Below, piece by piece: positions 42,001 through 49,958 of a DNA stretch of 64,000 nt. The DNA comes from Ignavibacteria bacterium. GTDB lineage: Bacteria > Bacteroidota > Ignavibacteria > Ignavibacteriales > Ignavibacteriaceae. The stretch lies in NCBI GenBank assembly GCA_030693705.1, contig JAUYAB010000055.1, positions 1 through 64,000 of the forward strand, in the 5' to 3' direction. The translations under genes were made by a program, and so were the position numbers. Within the stretch, counting starts at the first letter, position 1. Every line of letters begins with the position of its first letter. Under the pieces are notes generated by a model. That model made no database searches. It worked only from the letters and a program-made list of their open reading frames with translations, and was not told the DNA's origin.

Positions 42001-43015
42001 AATTTTGTTTTGAGTAGGTATTATAATAACGCGCTACTTTACCACGGCTCTGATCAAATTGCCAAAAATCTGTTCCTCTTCCGTAGAACAAAATGTAATC
42101 CGCGTCATCAAATTTTCCGTCTTGTTCTCCCGAAACATAAATCGCATTTTCAAGAAGGTCTTGCGTCCGCACTGCTTCAGGATTCTCAGATAAAGTTGCA
42201 CCGCCGTTATTATAAATTTTTATGGTTCGCGGATCAACGGTTGCCGCATCAATCCCGAATGAACTTAACATGGCTTTAGTAATCTTGTAAATTCCTTCCG
42301 ATGGAGCTTCAAATCTTATCCACTTTCCAGAAGCCAGTACTGAAGAAACGAGTGCGGTTCTTTTCTGTAATTTGCTGCGAGTGTTCCATTGTTTTGCAAT
42401 ATCATAATTTAAAAGAATATCTTTTACAAAAGCATCACCGTTGGATTTTGTGAACGACGTTGAAGGAGCAAAATTAATTTTGATTTTAACAAATTTGTAA
42501 AGCCTGATTTTATTTTCGTTGGGAGAAAACTTAACCGGTTTAAAGATGATTGCCTGGACGGCAAAATCTCTTACAAAACCGAAATCACCGAAGGAGGCTA
42601 ATTCTTCATTTTGTTCTTTATAATAGTTAGCGCCGGCTGCATAAGAAAAGTCCGCAATCCCGTTTTCTTTTTTGGGGGAAGGAACAGGCAATAATTGCCC
42701 GGCTTTTTCTTCGAAGGAATAATCTAAAACTTGAATAGTGTTCCCAACTTCCGATGGAACACCGATATTAATTCTCTTTGCAACTATTTCAGGTTCACCA
42801 AAACTCAATGAGTTTTCTACCGAAGCTCCCGGAAAAGAAACTTTCGAATACTCTTTACCATCAACGGAGATTTTTTCAATCTGCTCATAATGCGGGGTAA
42901 ACTCAATTACCATCGATGAGGCAGTTGATGAAATTACTTTTATATCTTCCTGGGGAAATAAAGGAGAGATTAAAAGAAATACCAAAACCGAGATTTTGCT
43001 AAAATTTCTAACCAA
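39038..43015 (-). CDS. porU: PorU, T9SS C25-type sortase
   Basis: This encodes 1325 residues. The start is TTG 43015 with GGA seven bases before it; no in-frame ATG gives a signal peptide. Signal MVRNFSKISVLVFLLIS, an N-terminal beta region, then the gingipain-like C25 domain (~590-990). The catalytic His is in LLNFIGHGSPELWAHE (near 838) and the catalytic Cys in FFLTAATCDFGYWD (near 871). C-terminal Ig-like and FlgD-like domains end with NVIGKMAIVK. PorU cleaves T9SS sorting domains and attaches cargo to lipopolysaccharide. It leads the operon porU-porV-M6-like-peptidase/barrel-DUF5683. Confidence 0.92.
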   Translation of the reverse strand: MVRNFSKISVLVFLLISPLFPQEDIKVISSTASSMVIEFTPHYEQIEKISVDGKEYSKVSFPGASVENSLSFGEPEIVAKRINIGVPSEVGNTIQVLDYSFEEKAGQLLPVPSPKKENGIADFSYAAGANYYKEQNEELASFGDFGFVRDFAVQAIIFKPVKFSPNENKIRLYKFVKIKINFAPSTSFTKSNGDAFVKDILLNYDIAKQWNTRSKLQKRTALVSSVLASGKWIRFEAPSEGIYKITKAMLSSFGIDAATVDPRTIKIYNNGGATLSENPEAVRTQDLLENAIYVSGEQDGKFDDADYILFYGRGTDFWQFDQSRGKVARYYNTYSKQNYYWITSGSTTGKRITKQPSLHDASPVVQTTTQAYLFYEDDKVNIGKTGRHFVGDEFTESIKSRSYSLKLDGMLPNSTVNYKVQFINNATVSVPFKVEENGTALLNKYLSLHGEYSYGTLDNSTFSFTGTLPEDRSLLKFTYSPPDFAATGYLNYYEISYLRDLKYSVEKLIFYSNLSGGISEYQLSNFGSTNIRVFNISDFSNVKEISDPILLSASNYTFQANETPNVISKYIACVDGDIKTPVNPTEIKNQDIRGTDGKAKFIIISPKDFMEQANRLKNYRETESKVKISTSVIDVDDIFSEFSCGMKDPSAIRDFLRYAYYNWSIKPEYVLLLGDGDYDYKNIEGGSGNFIIPFETNEFLDEIYSYASDDYYAAIIGNDNQPDLAIARLPVRSLSEAKNVINKVIHYETNSERGPWRNLITLVADDGKTSKGDDGTLHTRQSETLANSIIPNSYDLKKIYLAGYPTVITGLGRRKPEVNQAIIDAINNGTVLLNFIGHGSPELWAHEQVFVQSVTIPQLKNEDYFFLTAATCDFGYWDKTGAQSSAEELVLKENSCAIGSISSVRPVYSDQNAALNNFFYTNALTSARDSLNLPIPIGKAYFLTKSEFHDSNSLKFHLFADPTMRLQLPQENGSVDSINHSSTSVAAQMKALGTVLLTGTVRDENNSIKNSFNGEGILSIYDSRRYVTYEDFGPSYSTVQQGGLIFKGRVSIKNGIFTTSFIVPKDISYENKNGKIVFYFFNNESDGVAVTSNILIGGTDSSVVNDGKGPEIEIRFDNLQNADGYLVNPNSSLLVTLADETGLNTTGSGIGHKLEAVLNDNESNTIDLSNYFTGDLDAEGKSGQVKYKFNNLGKGENKILVKAWDVFNNFSSQTEFFKVVENSGSTIDFVMNYPNPSKGATTFTFQHNIDIPISVRIKIYSIAGRAIAEINKADVTMDRFVKVDWNGRDQDNNEIANGVYLYKIIVSSLDGSVNQNVIGKMAIVK

Positions 43016-43164
43016 AATTAATCCAAATTGAAAGTTTTAATTTAACACTAAAGTAGCAAATATCTCGAAAAAGTATTTCTCCTAAATTTTGATTCAAAAA
43101 TAGTCAATGATAGGGTTACATGTCAAGGCATTTTAAAAATTTCTTTTGAGCCATGTGCCCGCCG

Positions 43165-43734
43165 CTATAATCCGAGTTGCTCCTTATTTTTGCGCATTGC
43201 GTTGATACAAAACTGAATATGCTCTTCAAGAGAGACTTCAAGCCCCGCCGCGCCATTTTGAATATCTTCTCTGTTTACCTGACGCGCAAATGCTTTGTCC
43301 TTCATTTTTTTCAAAACTGATTTAACTTCAACTTCATCAACAGTTCTACTTGGGCGAACGTAGGCAACCGCGGTAATAAATCCCGCCAACTCATCACAAG
43401 CGAATAAAACTTTTTTCAGCATAGTATTGCGCGGTTCGCCGGAATAATCGGCGTGAGATAAAATAGCTTTCGTAAAACTTTCATCGAAACCTCTTTCGCG
43501 CAAAATCTTTTCTCCCATAAAAGGATGTTCCTCGGCTGTTGGAAATTTTTCATAATCAAAATCGTGAAGAAGCGCTACGTTTCCCCAATACTCAACTTCC
43601 TCTCCTAATTTCTCTGCATAAGCTCGCACGCAAGTCTCAACTGCGTAAGCATGTTTAAGCAGACTTTCGTTCTGAGTAAATTCTTTTAAAATTGATAAAC
43701 AGACTTCCCTATTCAGCGAATTATCTTCCATCAT
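43165..43734 (-). CDS. HD domain phosphohydrolase-like protein
   Basis: This encodes 189 residues. WGNVALLHDFDYEKFP gives the HD pair near residue 55, with EEHPFMGEKIL and the His ILSHADYSGEP completing the metal site. The family (often annotated as HDIG-domain 'hydrolase') is small and cytoplasmic, with unknown substrate. Its ATG overlaps the stop of nth by four bases, so the two are translated together. The last part has a helical tail typical of these single-domain proteins. Confidence 0.88.
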   Translation of the reverse strand: MMEDNSLNREVCLSILKEFTQNESLLKHAYAVETCVRAYAEKLGEEVEYWGNVALLHDFDYEKFPTAEEHPFMGEKILRERGFDESFTKAILSHADYSGEPRNTMLKKVLFACDELAGFITAVAYVRPSRTVDEVEVKSVLKKMKDKAFARQVNREDIQNGAAGLEVSLEEHIQFCINAMRKNKEQLGL

Positions 43735-44384
43735 TTTCCTTTTTTGGTTTTAGTTGATGAGGCACTTGGGCACAACTCCGCCACTTTACATTCTTCACAT
43801 TTCGGTTTTCTTGCAATGCAAATATTTCGTCCGTGATTCATTAGTAAATGCCCTGAGATTGTCCAATCTTTTTCCGGTAAAAGTTCTTTTATTCTAAATT
43901 CGATTTTCTCCGGCTCATCCGACTTGATAAATCCAAGAAGATTAGAAAGCCGTTTTACGTGAGTGTCCACCGCAACAGCGGGAATTCCGAATGCGTTTCC
44001 GAGTACTACCGAAGCTGTTTTTCTGCCAACGCCGGATAGCTTTGTAAGCGCTTCAAAATCTTTTGGAACTTCGCCACCATAATTTTCTACCAACGCTTTG
44101 CAACAACTTTGGACACTTTTTGCTTTCTGTTTATAAAAACCGGTTGAAAATATTTCCTTCTCAATTTCTTCTTGCGGAACCGCAACAAAATCTTTTGGTG
44201 ATTTGTAATGTTTGAAAAGCTCTTTAGTAACGATATTTACTCTCGCATCAGTACATTGGGCAGATAGAATCGTAGCTATCAAAAGCTGAAAGGGATTCTC
44301 ATAATCCAATGCAATTTTAACGGCAGGGTATTCTTTTTTCAGAATCGCAAAAATCTTTTTCGTTCTTTCTTTATCATCTTTCAT
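43731..44384 (-). CDS. nth: endonuclease III (DNA glycosylase/AP lyase)
   Basis: This encodes 217 residues. The helix-hairpin-helix LSGVGRKTASVVLGNAFG contains the catalytic Lys, and the catalytic Asp is in VAVDTHVKRLSN. The 4Fe-4S loop at the C-terminus has four Cys: CIARKPKCEECKVAELC, spaced C-x6-C-x2-C-x5-C. It excises oxidised pyrimidines in base-excision repair. It overlaps the ferredoxin gene upstream and the HD gene downstream by four bases each (ATGA junctions). Confidence 0.95.
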   Translation of the reverse strand: MKDDKERTKKIFAILKKEYPAVKIALDYENPFQLLIATILSAQCTDARVNIVTKELFKHYKSPKDFVAVPQEEIEKEIFSTGFYKQKAKSVQSCCKALVENYGGEVPKDFEALTKLSGVGRKTASVVLGNAFGIPAVAVDTHVKRLSNLLGFIKSDEPEKIEFRIKELLPEKDWTISGHLLMNHGRNICIARKPKCEECKVAELCPSASSTKTKKGK

Positions 44385-44719
44385 ATCAAATCCCGGTTAA
44401 ATTTTTTCTCCTTTAGCATCAACCGCTCAACCGGTTTATTCCCAATTATATGCTGTTGGATTATTTCTTCAACATCCTCAACCGCCACTTTACCGTACCA
44501 AATTTGCTCAGGATAAACAACCACAACCGGACCAAACTCGCAAGCATCAAGGCAACCGCTTTTGTTGATACGAATTTCAGAATTCAGACCAAGCGTCTTT
44601 ATTCTTGATTTTAATTGTTCCGCCAGTTCCACAGAATTTTTACCGGCGCAGCATCCACGTGGATGCCCTTTATCCCTTTGGTTGGTGCAGACAAAAATAT
44701 GTTTTTCAAATCGTTTCAT
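44381..44719 (-). CDS. 2Fe-2S thioredoxin-like ferredoxin
   Basis: This encodes 112 residues. KHIFVCTNQRDKGHPRGCCA and INKSGCLDACEFGPVVVVYP supply the Cys ligands of the thioredoxin-fold 2Fe-2S domain, as in Aquifex-type ferredoxins and NADH dehydrogenase NuoE relatives. Small standalone versions are electron carriers or cluster donors. It leads the overlapping trio ferredoxin-nth-HD gene, possibly linking cluster supply or redox state to the 4Fe-4S endonuclease; that link is inferred from position. Confidence 0.9.
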   Translation of the reverse strand: MKRFEKHIFVCTNQRDKGHPRGCCAGKNSVELAEQLKSRIKTLGLNSEIRINKSGCLDACEFGPVVVVYPEQIWYGKVAVEDVEEIIQQHIIGNKPVERLMLKEKKFNRDLI

Positions 44720-44933
44720 TTTTTCACTTCTAAAATTTTCTTATCACAAATATAAGATTCTTTCAAAAACTTTTTTACATTTGGGAAAAATCTTAGCCAT
44801 GAAACAAATCTCTATTAATGAACAAGGAATGATGAATGTCGAAGTTTATTTATTTCTCCAACCTAAATTCGATGTTCGTGATTCATTATTTATTGGGTTT
44901 TGATATTTGAGAATTGTTATTTGCTTTAAGCAG
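44720..44933. repeat. intergenic region with a dispersed repeat arm
   Basis: AATGAACAAGGAATGATGAATGT (44817-44839) and TTCGATGTTCGTGATTCATT (44867-44886) are inverse arms of the same GAACAAGGAATAATGAAT family found at 11890-12140 and 45540-45650. No gene is seen. Confidence 0.6.
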
Positions 44934-45007
44934 TAGCGCGTACCGGATTCGAACCGGTGGTCTCCGCCTTGAGAGGGCGGCGTCCTAAGCCACTAGACGA
45001 ACGCGCC
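44934..45007 (-). tRNA. tRNA-Glu (CTC)
   Basis: This 74-nt cloverleaf has acceptor GGCGCGT/ACGCGCT, anticodon stem CCGCC/GGCGG with loop CTCTCAA (anticodon CTC), and T-arm ACCGGTTCGAATCCGGT. The first pair is G-T. CCA is not encoded. Confidence 0.93.
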
Positions 45008-45215
45008 AGTATATTCAAAACTTATTTAAAAGAATATTAATGAAAATATCGAATAATTCACCCTGTTGGATAACTTATTTCTATAATCAGTCATATTTTC
45101 TAATAGTCTATCCAACGGGGTAAACAAGAAAAAACGAATTCTGAAGTGGAACTCAATTTTATCTTTCGAAGTTCCTTGTTCGATATTCATTATTTTTGAA
45201 ACTTCCTTAATCTTG

Positions 45216-45288
45216 CTGCCCCGTCAGGGGTCGAACCTGAACTCTTCTGATCCAGAGTCAGACGTGTTGCCAGTTACACCACGGGGCA
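45216..45288 (-). tRNA. tRNA-Gln (CTG)
   Basis: This 73-nt cloverleaf has acceptor TGCCCCG/CGGGGCA, anticodon stem TCTGA/TCAGA with loop CTCTGGA (anticodon CTG), and T-loop GTTCGACCC. It lies 208 bp upstream of tRNA-Glu on the same strand. Confidence 0.93.
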
Positions 45289-45908
45289 AGTTAGTTTTTA
45301 GCGCATATTCGAAGGTTTACAAAAACCCTTTACGGGAGAAAAGCTCCTTTTGTACCATCTAAGTTAACATTTTTGTGTACAATCAATTCTTACGTTTCAA
45401 TTAACTTAATTAGTTAATTTGTGCACTGCAAAGTTAAACTTAAAAAGTTTTACTGCAAAATTTAACAATTCAATAGTGCTCTTGTTCATTTTAGGCTCTT
45501 AGAGAACGGTTAGTAATAACATGTTAACGATAATTAAATATCGAATACTGAACAAAGAATAATGAATTTCGAAGTGAATGCAATATGTATTTCATCCGCC
45601 GCGGCGGATCATCATTCAAAATTCCTTTTTCGATATTCATGATTCATTTTTTCCTTTTTACCTGCCTCTCTGCCGGCAATGAGGCGGGCAGGTAGCTTTT
45701 TTCCCAAGCAGCGTCTTGGGAAAAACGTTGTACCTTATCAGTGAAGTTCGTGTAATCCGCCTCTGCGGATTGACAGAATATTGATGAAACAAAAAAACGA
45801 TAGAATGCCTGAATTAAGATGCTGGATGAATGTTTTCCATTCAATCATTCATCTTTTTCAATTTGGTTCTGGCTTGTCCGGGTTAGGTTTATTAGAATTA
45901 CTCACTGC
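45289..45908. repeat. 620-bp intergenic region of dispersed repeats and palindromes
   Basis: From 45289 to about 45530 the DNA is AT-rich with nothing recognisable. After that come a GAACAAAGAATAATGAAT unit with the palindrome ATCCGCCGCGGCGGAT (45594-45609) in the middle, ACCTGCC...GGCAGGT (45660-45693), AATCCGC-ctct-GCGGATT (45754-45771) and GGTTCTGGCTTGTCCGGG near 45865. These are the same families as at 10.7-13.3 kb. A 66-codon open frame on the minus strand here is repeat-derived. Confidence 0.75.
45698..45725. terminator. bidirectional terminator-like hairpin
   Basis: TTTTTCCCAAG (45698-45708) pairs with CTTGGGAAAAA (45715-45725) around a 6-base loop, with T and A runs on the outside. 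It has the form of a two-way terminator, though no gene end is close. Confidence 0.5.
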
Positions 45909-47117
45909 CTATTTAACCACTACCAGCTTCCTCATTTGATGATCGCTCGCGGCTGTTAAACCGTAGAAGTATATTCCGCTTGAAAGTGACGATGCATCGA
46001 ACGTTGCGCTGTGTGTTCCCGCTTCCAACCAATTATTTATAAGTTCTGCAACTTCATTTCCAAGAACATCATAAACTTTTAAAGTTGCGTGGCTGCCGAC
46101 AGCTAATTGCCAACTGATTTCTGTTAACGGGTTAAATGGATTTGGATAATTCTGAAATAATTGAAATTTATTTGGCAGCTTGTAGTTTTGTTCGTCAACC
46201 GCTGTGGCGCTATCCGGCAAAGGATGCGCTTGAAAAAATTCCCACATCAGATCATCGGCGTTAATAACTTTAGAGGGTTCGTCTCCCGGAAGATATTTAA
46301 CACCGCCTGGCCAGGAATGTCCCCCATCGCGCGTCATATAAAAATGTATTTCGGAATTGTTGATGCAGTTACTCCATTTAACACATAAATAATTCTGATC
46401 GTTCTGAATCGTATCTTTTTTGAGGCAGCCGTTAATATTCATCCAAACGTTAAAAACAGAATCCAGCGGAGGATTGTAATGCTCGCTTACACCGCTTCCA
46501 ATTCCGCCGGTGTAAGGAATATTGGTATCGTTGAAAGAATGAAAATGAATGATGGGAACGGCGCGTGAAGCGTTGACTGTAGTTTTTATCACCATTGTTG
46601 CGGCAACCGGTGCGATGGCAGCAATTTTATTTGAAAGATCGCTTGCAAGCCGGTAGCACATCATCCCACCGTTTGAAATTCCCGTTGCAAAAATCCTTTT
46701 TTGATCGATATTATATTCGGTTGAAAGTTTTTCGATGAGTGTATCAATGAAACCGACATCATCAATATTAAACGATTCTGCCGCTCCGCAGCATCCTCCG
46801 GCATTCCATGTTCTAACTCCAAGTACTCTAACTCCCTCCGGGTAAACAACAATAAAATTTGCTTCATCGGATTTAATACTAAGCAGAGATTGATTCTCGA
46901 TATTCACAGCGCTTCCGAATCCGCCGTGCAAAGCTATAATCAAAGAAGTTGGTTTCGTGTTTACATATCCCGGCGGAACATGAATAAGATAATTTCGCAC
47001 CAAGCCTTTGTAAATAAGCGAATCATAAACGGAACTGTAAACACTTTTAATATGACATGATCCGCTTGATACTAAGAATAAACAAAAAATAATCGAAGCA
47101 ATTATTTTTGTTCTCAT
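45909..47117 (-). CDS. secreted PHB depolymerase/feruloyl esterase-like hydrolase, T9SS
   Basis: This encodes 402 residues with signal peptide (1-21). An alpha/beta-hydrolase of the PHB-depolymerase/LpqC type spans ~30-300. The oxyanion loop is IIALHGGFGSA, the nucleophile is in FATGISNGGMMCYRLA (G-x-S-x-G), then the acid region HFHSFNDTNIPYTGG and the His in GGHSWPG. AGGCCGAAESFNIDD is typical of the family. The T9SS tail is NYPNPFNPLTEISWQ, ending RKLVVVK. It probably cleaves ester links in plant polysaccharides or polyesters outside the cell. The ribosome site AGGTGA is clear. It starts four bases after the upstream endonuclease gene, and their last ~80 residues are nearly the same. Confidence 0.9.
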   Translation of the reverse strand: MRTKIIASIIFCLFLVSSGSCHIKSVYSSVYDSLIYKGLVRNYLIHVPPGYVNTKPTSLIIALHGGFGSAVNIENQSLLSIKSDEANFIVVYPEGVRVLGVRTWNAGGCCGAAESFNIDDVGFIDTLIEKLSTEYNIDQKRIFATGISNGGMMCYRLASDLSNKIAAIAPVAATMVIKTTVNASRAVPIIHFHSFNDTNIPYTGGIGSGVSEHYNPPLDSVFNVWMNINGCLKKDTIQNDQNYLCVKWSNCINNSEIHFYMTRDGGHSWPGGVKYLPGDEPSKVINADDLMWEFFQAHPLPDSATAVDEQNYKLPNKFQLFQNYPNPFNPLTEISWQLAVGSHATLKVYDVLGNEVAELINNWLEAGTHSATFDASSLSSGIYFYGLTAASDHQMRKLVVVK

Positions 47118-47121
47118 GATA

Positions 47122-48600
47122 TCACCTAATAAGAATTAGTTTCCTCATTGACGATTTATCGTCTACACTTAATTTATAAAAATAAACTCCGCTCGAAAGC
47201 GATGATGCATCGAATGTTGTGCTATATGTTCCCGCTTCCAACCAATTGTTTAAAAGTTCTGCAACTTCATTTCCAAGTACATCATAAACTTTTAAAGTTG
47301 CGTAACTGCCTATTGCCATCTGCCAACTGATTACTGTACTTGGATTAAACGGATTCGGATAATTCTGCTGCAACACAAATCCTTGCGGCATTTCTTCCTT
47401 ATCATTTATTCCTGATATTCCCGATGTTTTAAAAGTAACAACAGTATCATTCATTGCTACATTGTTAATACTCTTTAAATTTTTTAATTGAATTGAGTAA
47501 GTTGTACCGGTTGCAAGCGCCGGAACTTTGATGAGAATTTTGGAGATATCGCTATTCACTCCCCATTCAATGCTCACCGGATTACCGATCGAATGATCCA
47601 AAATAAAATTTTGCGCATTTACGGCTACGGTTGAATCGAGATAGCGTGAAAAATCAATAAGGATTGATGATGAATTCATTTCAGCTACAGAAACAACTGA
47701 AGGCGCCATTGTCGTTTTCCAAATTTCTGCGGCATATTCCGGGTGATCAATAAAAGGATTTCTGTTTTTCTGAATTGTAAACACCGCATTGTTCCGGTTT
47801 ATTTCTTTCAAACTTACTGTGTCGTGAATACTCCAATCATAAAGCAAATTTGCGTACCAGGGAAGCAAATCGGATTTATTCGTCCCGGAACTGGATGACC
47901 AGCTTCCGTCTTCCAGATAATAGCGAACCGACATATACATATGCCCACGCGCAAAATCACCTTTATACGCATCAATAGGCTCAAATACAGTTCCTGTAAA
48001 TCCCGGGTAGGTGTTCGGACCTAACTTACTTCCGTTTTTGGAAGTCCATGTTGGAGAAGAGACGATACCATAGTTATAATTACCTCTCATGCCATTCACT
48101 TTTCCATCTGTCGGAAAAATGTGGTTTATATCAGAAACAGGTGGTGAAACTTCATTAAACCAACTTTGCGGCCATGAATGTTCTCTGTTATAACAATCTC
48201 CCTCAATGCTATAAGTTCCACATTGCTTCGTTATAAAGGTAAATTCATATGGTGGTGTTCCACCCGGAATATCGGAGTACATATCCCAGACTTTTCCGTT
48301 AGGCTTTTTATCTGTGGTTTGGTAGTATGTCCATAGAGAAGAATAACTTACTACCGTATGACCTTTAATTAAATTGTGTAACGTTGCTCGAAGTGCTGTA
48401 CCATATAATTTGTAAGCTGCATCGTAGTAACCGTTTGTTCCTAAGGTTGCTGCGGAATTATTCTCTTGATTCTCAGTTTCACCGGAAACTCCACCAACCA
48501 TAAACTTTTGATCCGATTGTGAGTAGCTATCAACTGAAAATAAAATGATTATCAGACTAATCCCCAGATTTCGAATTAAAGAACCGGAACGAACTTCCAT
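47122..48600 (-). CDS. secreted endonuclease I, second copy, T9SS
   Basis: This encodes 492 residues from ATG 48600, with AAGG eight bases before it; a GTG three codons upstream is possible but poorly placed. After the signal peptide (LGISLIIILFSVDSYS) comes the endonuclease I domain (~45-290): NREHSWPQSWFNEVSPPVSD, INHIFPTDGKVNGMRGNYNY, with the metal-site His and Asn residues, and KNRNPFIDHPEY at its end. A short Ig-like domain and T9SS tail follow (NYPNPFNPSTVISWQ, ending RKLILIR). It is the paralogue of the nuclease at 2695-5043 but smaller. It is followed directly by the esterase gene. Confidence 0.9.
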   Translation of the reverse strand: MEVRSGSLIRNLGISLIIILFSVDSYSQSDQKFMVGGVSGETENQENNSAATLGTNGYYDAAYKLYGTALRATLHNLIKGHTVVSYSSLWTYYQTTDKKPNGKVWDMYSDIPGGTPPYEFTFITKQCGTYSIEGDCYNREHSWPQSWFNEVSPPVSDINHIFPTDGKVNGMRGNYNYGIVSSPTWTSKNGSKLGPNTYPGFTGTVFEPIDAYKGDFARGHMYMSVRYYLEDGSWSSSSGTNKSDLLPWYANLLYDWSIHDTVSLKEINRNNAVFTIQKNRNPFIDHPEYAAEIWKTTMAPSVVSVAEMNSSSILIDFSRYLDSTVAVNAQNFILDHSIGNPVSIEWGVNSDISKILIKVPALATGTTYSIQLKNLKSINNVAMNDTVVTFKTSGISGINDKEEMPQGFVLQQNYPNPFNPSTVISWQMAIGSYATLKVYDVLGNEVAELLNNWLEAGTYSTTFDASSLSSGVYFYKLSVDDKSSMRKLILIR

Positions 48601-49069
48601 TAACAACACCTTTCTTCAAATAACTAAAGCTTATAAAATTTTGGATGACAAATCTACCATATTTCTTTTCAATACAAAACCGGTTTCTTCACATTGGTCT
48701 TTCAATTATAATTCAATTATCCTATGTGAAAAGAAATGATAAGATTTAGGTGTGAAATTATAAAAAAAGCCCGGTAGGAGGCCTACCGGGCAAACCAGAT
48801 TCACTATGGGGGGTAAGCATAATGAATCCTTATGACAAAACTAAAGCCATTGTTCTTTAAAGTCAAGGAGTTTTTAAAATATTTTTTGGTGGGATTTGGC
48901 GTGTCGAGTTCAAATAACTAAACTATCTTAATCGTCGGAGATAATGTGAATAGTTAGTTTTGTGTAAAAAGAGAATAAATGATTATTATAGCATCCACAA
49001 AAAATAATTTTATTCTACACAATTTGATATAATAAGTCCATCATCATTAAAAAGAGCAAGAACGAATCC
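48601..49069. other. 469-bp intergenic region with an orphan terminator
   Basis: No open frame is convincing. It holds the divergent promoters of the genes at 48600 (minus) and 49070 (plus) and a strong minus-strand terminator at 48769-48791. GGGGGGTAAGC (48808-48818) matches a stretch at 13727-13737. Confidence 0.4.
48769..48791 (-). terminator. orphan rho-independent terminator
   Basis: GCCCGGTAGG (48769-48778) and CCTACCGGGC (48782-48791) pair perfectly with a 3-base loop. On the minus strand TTTTTTTATAA follows. No minus-strand gene ends upstream of it (the region to 49926 carries plus-strand genes), so it may close a short non-coding RNA. Confidence 0.8.
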
Positions 49070-49522
49070 ATGCAAAAATATCTTTTAATTTTCTCCATCT
49101 TGTTTATCGCAGCGATAAATAATGAAGGACAAAATAATACCAACCACAATTGGAAACCGCTGATCATAGACGATGCACAACGACTCTGGTACGATCGCTC
49201 TCAACTTGATACGATAAACAACGCTAATTTTGATATTTGGATTTTAGAAATGCACCGACCGGTCCTTTCTCTAGAAGGAATTTCGGAGAATATTATGCGT
49301 ACAAAAACGCTTTATACGGTTGACCTTCAAGCTTATAAGTACGGTTTAAAAACGGTTGTCTATTATGATCCTTCCAATCAAGTAATCAAAAGCTTTCATT
49401 ATGATACCAACAGTCTAAACGAAGAATATAAATATATCTTCCCGATAACAGAGAATTCATTTATGCAAAAACTCATTGATGAACTTCTAAGATTAAGAAA
49501 ACTAAAAGAACCGGTTAAATAA
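49070..49522 (+). CDS. secreted protein resembling surface-adhesin E domain
   Basis: This encodes 150 residues: signal peptide (MQKYLLIFSILFIAAINNEG), then a compact domain with RLWYDRSQLDTI, NFDIWILEMHRP, TLYTVDLQAYKYGLKTVVYY and the end region YIFPITENSFMQKLIDELL. The order (Tyr-Asp start, a W-hydrophobic strand, a YxVDxxxxxY strand and a short C-terminal helix) resembles the PF16747 surface-adhesin E domain, but I cannot be sure. It is probably periplasmic or outer-membrane associated. The SET gene starts two bases after its stop, so they are co-transcribed. Confidence 0.6.
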   Translation: MQKYLLIFSILFIAAINNEGQNNTNHNWKPLIIDDAQRLWYDRSQLDTINNANFDIWILEMHRPVLSLEGISENIMRTKTLYTVDLQAYKYGLKTVVYYDPSNQVIKSFHYDTNSLNEEYKYIFPITENSFMQKLIDELLRLRKLKEPVK

Positions 49523-49524
49523 TT

Positions 49525-49926
49525 ATGCCGTTCGAAAAAGATTTATTTGTAAAAGAATCAGGAATTCACGGATTAGGAATTTTTTCCGCGGTCGAAATTA
49601 AAACCGATGAAGAAATAATGGTGATTAAAGGAGAAGTAATCTCCGAAGCTGAATGTGTCCGCCGGGAAGAAGATGAAGCTAACGTCTACATTTTTTGGAA
49701 CGGTGACAATTATATCGATGTATCAAATACCGAAAAGATAAAATATATTAATCACAGTTGTTCGTACAATTGTTACGTAGACGACCGGGATGATGAATCA
49801 CTTTGGTTAGTTGCAAGCAGAGAAATTAATGCCGGCGAAGAATTGGTGATTGATTACGGATACGATGAAATTTATGAATCGTGTTCATGCGATGTTTGTC
49901 TTATTGGAGAAGATGAAGAAAGGTAA
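49525..49926 (+). CDS. SET domain protein lysine methyltransferase
   Basis: This encodes 133 residues, essentially one SET domain. It has GIHGLGIFSAVEIKTDEEI (SAM-binding N-terminal part), KIKYINHSCSYNC (NHS motif) and AGEELVIDYGYDEIY (ELxxDY catalytic Tyr). Post-SET Cys residues are CSCDVC. Such proteins methylate Lys on ribosomal or other proteins using S-adenosylmethionine. The post-SET Cys triad could bind zinc. It lies two bases after the adhesin-E-like gene, an odd pairing of a secreted protein with a cytoplasmic enzyme. Confidence 0.88.
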   Translation: MPFEKDLFVKESGIHGLGIFSAVEIKTDEEIMVIKGEVISEAECVRREEDEANVYIFWNGDNYIDVSNTEKIKYINHSCSYNCYVDDRDDESLWLVASREINAGEELVIDYGYDEIYESCSCDVCLIGEDEER

Positions 49927-49958
49927 CTTCATCTTCTCTAATAAGTTGGAATATTATT

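Noticed and set aside
45644-45844. 66-codon minus-strand frame
   Set aside because: It spans two palindromes and a terminator-like hairpin, and its sequence is repeat-derived.
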